The notes below the pieces were generated by a model, which worked only from the letters and a program-made list of their open reading frames with translations, ran no database searches and was not told where the DNA came from. Shown here piece by piece: positions 60,023 through 64,000 of a stretch of DNA of 64,000 nucleotides. The position numbers were made by a program, and so were the translations under genes. Source of the stretch: Leucaena leucocephala (lineage: Eukaryota > Streptophyta > Magnoliopsida > Fabales > Fabaceae); NCBI GenBank assembly GCA_037074615.1, contig CM073542.1, positions 23,897,068 to 23,961,067 of the forward strand. The letters run 5' to 3'. Position 1 is the first letter of the stretch. Each line of letters begins with the position of its first letter.

Positions 60023-63000
60023 TCACAAGCAGTTTGTGTCATAACTTGCTAGTCCCAGCAACTCCGGACCTTCCAACCGAGGGTTATTTGCAAAGCTACA
60101 GATTGAACCAAAACAAAGTTATCTCACGCTTAAAAAAATCGGTAGGAAAATAAACAGTTAGTAGAGAAATAAACTCTTAGGAAAAGACAAAATTTGTGGC
60201 TTTCCAAATCAATGGACTGGATGTTGACGCAATCCCAATCAATGACAAAAAGCTCATAGGACAAGATGATTTTTGCGCTTTTTCCAAATCAATGGAGTGG
60301 ATGTTGCAGGGATAGGTGAAGGAACACATAAGAACCTCTGAACACAGATAATTGCTCTCCGAAAGGATACAGACTTACATGCACAAAGAGATAACAATTA
60401 ATTCTAGCAGAATTTTTATCCTCGATGAGCTGTGTGGTTCAGGGGGGTCAACATAATCTCAGTTTTTCTGTACTTGACAGTATGTCAGCCGATCTGAGTG
60501 TATGATATACTTCTCATCTCAAGAGTTTTACAATTGGAAATACACAATCAACTCAAACACGGGGATAACAATAAAAAAAAAAAGCACTGAGGCAGCATAG
60601 TGAACAAACATGACCAGAAGCAAAATGGAATAGCGAGTCTATTACTCTATAGTCATGGCAGTTTTACAGTGGTTGGAAACAATTTTGATTCCACACTTTA
60701 TACTTCCTACATTCAATGACATTCTATTCTAGTCATTTGCCAACCGAGCATGAGTGGTGATGAGCACACAGGATGTTTAATTGAAACAAGTTGCAAGAGA
60801 AAAGACAACTTTATGCAAAAATTTGCAGAGATGGTACAGTACACCAGATAGATTATGAAAGGTGAAATCACATCTATGGCTGAACTAGTCCACATAGGAA
60901 AGCATATGAAGAAGCAAGCAACATATTACTCAAGAAGCAACACAAGGGCACAAATAGCAATCGAATGGCAGACACAGCCAGATCTTAAATGTTCAATTCC
61001 TAGAGAGAGAGAAGAGAAGAATAAAATGCTAAATTTCAAAGTTTAAAATATTAATTAAAAATAAAAATAAGATATATTTGAGAACCTACTTTGACAATGG
61101 AATATGCTCGAACGGTCCACTTGTAGGAATTGTTCCGCACAAATCATTGTTGGAGACATCCCTGAAGAGAAAAAGAGAATGTTATGATTGTTTATTTGTT
61201 GTAAAGCACAATCGACCATAAAACCACCAAAGAATTGTGTCAAAACCTAAAAACAGTTGAACTCACACTACTTTAAGGCTTGAAATAGCAGCAAGTTCCC
61301 TAGGGATTGGGCCAGTCAATCTGTTGTCATTAAGTCGCCTGCAAAGAAGATAATGATAAGAGAAACGCAATTTGCTGAATTTTATATGACACAACCATTT
61401 TTTTTTGGGGATCCAAATAAGAGTAGCTAGTAGGTATTAGATCATTGTGCCACCACCAAATAATTTAGAATAGTATCAATGGTTATTTACAATTGGTTAA
61501 GTCATTATCTACCATATTTTCATGTTGAAACTTCTTGTATTATTATGAATTTTTAAGCTATCAAGATTGGATCAAATGAACAAATCTTGGGACTTAATAA
61601 ATCTCCGTTTAATAAGTAAACTGTAGCTGCCACAAGAGATCAATTTCTGTGAATTTAGGTCAAATAGTCTTTTTGAACCCCATATATCCTCATTTGTTAA
61701 CTAAGCAAATTAATATAACTTTCACCACCATTCATTCTTTCCGTGATCAATCCCTCCTCTATGAACCCTTCCGAACAATGACTTAAATTAAGTGTTTTCC
61801 AGGAGTAAGATATCATTTCTTTAGCTATTTAATAGTAGCAAACATTAAGCCATATAATGCTCAATTATGTCTCTATAAGATCAATCCCTAAACACCAAAT
61901 TTTAAACCAAAGATTATTTAATCCCTACAAGCCAACCATTCAAGAAACCATACAACTAAAGAATCTGAATGTCCACACTAAGTTGTAGTTGAAAGTTTCC
62001 CATGGACGAAGGCATGCTAGAGCCAAGCACAACCCAAACAATTATGCTCAAGACGAGTCATAAACAAATTTAGGTAGACTTACAAAAAGACGAGACTCTT
62101 CAACTTCACCAATGAAGGAGGAATCGTCCCTGATATGTTGTTGTTATACAAGTCCAAGCTAATGAGACTCTTGAGGCTTTCAAGCTCTGGAGGAATAGTT
62201 CCTTGAATGTTGTTTTTGTACAGCTCACTGCAGCAACAATAAGCGTATAGCTTTGAGTCAATAATCCACGATAATTATAAAACACAAGAGTAACAAAAAT
62301 TTTGGCATTTCAAATATTTGGAGTCTATTAATACACAACGATCCACCATGGATCAGAATCATCAGAGAACATACAGATACTGCAGATGCTCTAATTTCCC
62401 AAGTTCAGGTACCAAATGTCCAGATAGGTTCGAGTTACCAAGATCCCTGCAGAAAGCATCATAAATATGTTAGCATAAACTCAAAGAGAGAGAAGATCCA
62501 GACTGCTTTCAATCAATTCCGTAATGTGGGTTACTCTTTCAACATCAAGTGTGAGCTGATCGCGAAATTAATCATTCTCAGGGACACTTTAGCTTAAGCC
62601 ATAAACACATATAGATATGGATTAAATCCATGACTTATGAGATATGGTTGGAAAGTGTCTATAATATGCAGAACCTGAACAGGGGTATCACAGAGAACTA
62701 CCAACAGCAAGTCAATAAACATGACAAACTAGAACCTCTTCAGAATTTAATCACAAACGGTCAGACAAACCCTCAGTTACAAGAAGTAATAATCCAAATT
62801 AATGATATTCGCAAATTGAACACAAACATCTATTTGTAGAAGCGGTTAATGAAATCCAGCCCCACCATACCATCTCATTCAACCCCAATAAAATCGAAAG
62901 ATAAAGAAAATGGAACGTATACAGAACATAAGTAATTAAGCATAGTAGTAGTACATATGATGTACTTTCTCCCTCTCCATGGAGCCTCCTCCTTGAGCCG

Positions 63001-63575
63001 ATTCATGATAACAACGTGGTTTTGAAGTCAAATAACATTGACAAGGCTCAACAAGAATAGAACAACGCCAAGAAGCTCGAGCTTACATATCTTAGAGACG
63101 GAAAAGGAGGCAGTAAAATCACAAAAAGCAAGTAAACAATAAGCATATTGCAAAAGGAACATCCTTTAATCCAAAGAAGGTAGCCTGTAGATTGACCCCA
63201 TCAAACATAATAAACAAATTTACAATCCTTTCCCTCGGAAAACAAGAAGAAAAATGAAAAGGGTGAAGTTATCAACCACACAACAACATTAACAACCAAT
63301 AGACGCAAGAAAACACAGCCAAAAAGGAGGAAGAGAAGGATGAGGGAATACAGTCGGGTGACCCGGTTGTCCTGGTTGCAGGTGACATGGAACCAAGTGC
63401 AAGGGTTGACAAGGGTGGGATCCCAGCTCTGGAGCACGTTATCGGGATCCGATAAGCTCCGCCTGAGGGTGTAAAGTGCGTCTCCTTCGGAATTGGCAGA
63501 AACGAGCTGAGCCACGGTTAGGGTTAGAGAAAGACAGAAAAAGCCCCAAAAGGAAGTCAATCTCGGAGCTTCCAT
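60023..63575 (-). CDS. Small secreted leucine-rich repeat protein (SERK-ectodomain-like)
   Basis: Six exons on the minus strand: 63352-63575, 62375-62446, 62084-62227, 61267-61338, 61090-61161 and 60023-60095, with consistent GT-AG phase, giving 218 aa, the same length as Arabidopsis At5g21090-type LRR proteins. An N-terminal signal peptide ([18 protein letters not shown]) is followed by the LRRNT_2 cap with [18 protein letters not shown]. About five LRRs follow ([89 protein letters not shown]). The tail is [16 protein letters not shown]. There is no transmembrane segment or kinase. The 72- and 144-base exons that each carry whole repeats match the SERK-type layout. Relatives are implicated in defence and receptor-complex modulation; the role here is inferred. 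The start is the ATG at 63575. Confidence 0.95.
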
Positions 63576-64000
63576 GGCCAAAGCTTCTCTGATCTGCGAT
63601 TACTCCGAGCTGAAGCAGGGGAAGGACACCACCAGCTTCTAGGGTTCGCTTTGCCCCTTCTTATTTGCGAACGAGTGCTGCAAGAGCTGTCTGGGTGGCC
63701 TTTGGAGGGAAATGGAGGGTCGAAAAGGATCTAATCTAATAACACAGTAGTAAAACAAGGAGGCTTCTTAGATGCTCATAATTCGAGTATTCATCTTAAC
63801 CGTGCAGTCATATAATTTTGTGAAATATGTACGATTGGATATCGATGACTAATTAATAATTGATTGGTTGTTCGAGAATTTTCTCTCTCTGTTTAGATTT
63901 ATTTTTCCTTTCTTGGCAAAGGGTGGTGGATTCATTGAATTGGGGTGGTTTTTACTCGTTCCCGCTAACAAGTGCTGCCGATTAAATATCCCGGGGATAT
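63576..64000. other. LRR gene leader and promoter region
   Basis: The leader of the LRR gene probably lies in 63576-63720 (purine/pyrimidine-mixed, higher GC), followed by AT-rich promoter sequence to the right edge. No further gene was seen before the window ends. Confidence 0.4.

Overview
The window is nuclear DNA from a flowering plant, most likely a eudicot. The support is split genes with GT-AG introns, AT-rich non-coding DNA full of MITE-like and SINE-like elements, and plant-only gene families. I cannot name the species. I read eleven protein-coding loci by assembling exons by eye, plus one possible gene fragment. No rRNA, tRNA or CRISPR was seen.

Layout, left to right: (1) 120-629, minus: first two coding exons of a lipoxygenase that runs off the left edge. 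(2) About 0.63-8.9 kb: gene-free DNA with MITE-like elements, two SINE-like elements and a 121-bp tandem duplication. (3) 9.4-12.0 kb, plus: very-long-chain enoyl-CoA reductase (ECR/CER10). (4) 14.2-18.2 kb, plus: plastid maltose exporter MEX1. (5) 19.0-20.2 kb, minus: ribosomal protein eS24, followed by a small KIN2-like stress gene at 22.4-23.0 kb, minus. (6) 25.1-26.1 kb, plus: single-finger C2H2 protein ending in an EAR motif. (7) 28.7-32.5 kb, plus: DUF630/DUF632 (NRG2-like) protein. (8) 34.4-37.9 kb, minus: EIN3-like transcription factor with an unusual Asn-rich C-terminal region. (9) About 38-47 kb: gene desert holding a roughly 2.5-kb tandem segmental duplication, a fold-back MITE and a SINE with a perfect target duplication. 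(10) 47.7-49.7 kb, plus: AP-1 sigma adaptin with a probable GC-AG intron. (11) 50.1-53.5 kb, minus: L-ascorbate oxidase gene carrying one in-frame stop that removes the last copper domain. (12) 53.5-60.0 kb: gene-free DNA with a second copy of the ascorbate oxidase upstream sequence. (13) 60.0-63.6 kb, minus: secreted small LRR protein.

The genes do not form a pathway; this is ordinary dispersed plant gene content. The points most worth following up are the interrupted ascorbate oxidase and its duplicated upstream DNA, the GC-AG intron and apparent ATG-only first exon of the sigma adaptin, the 38.7-44.0 kb tandem duplication with copy-specific changes, the SINE-like families with clear target duplications, and the Asn-rich EIN3-like protein. 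I found no convincing undescribed multi-gene system.
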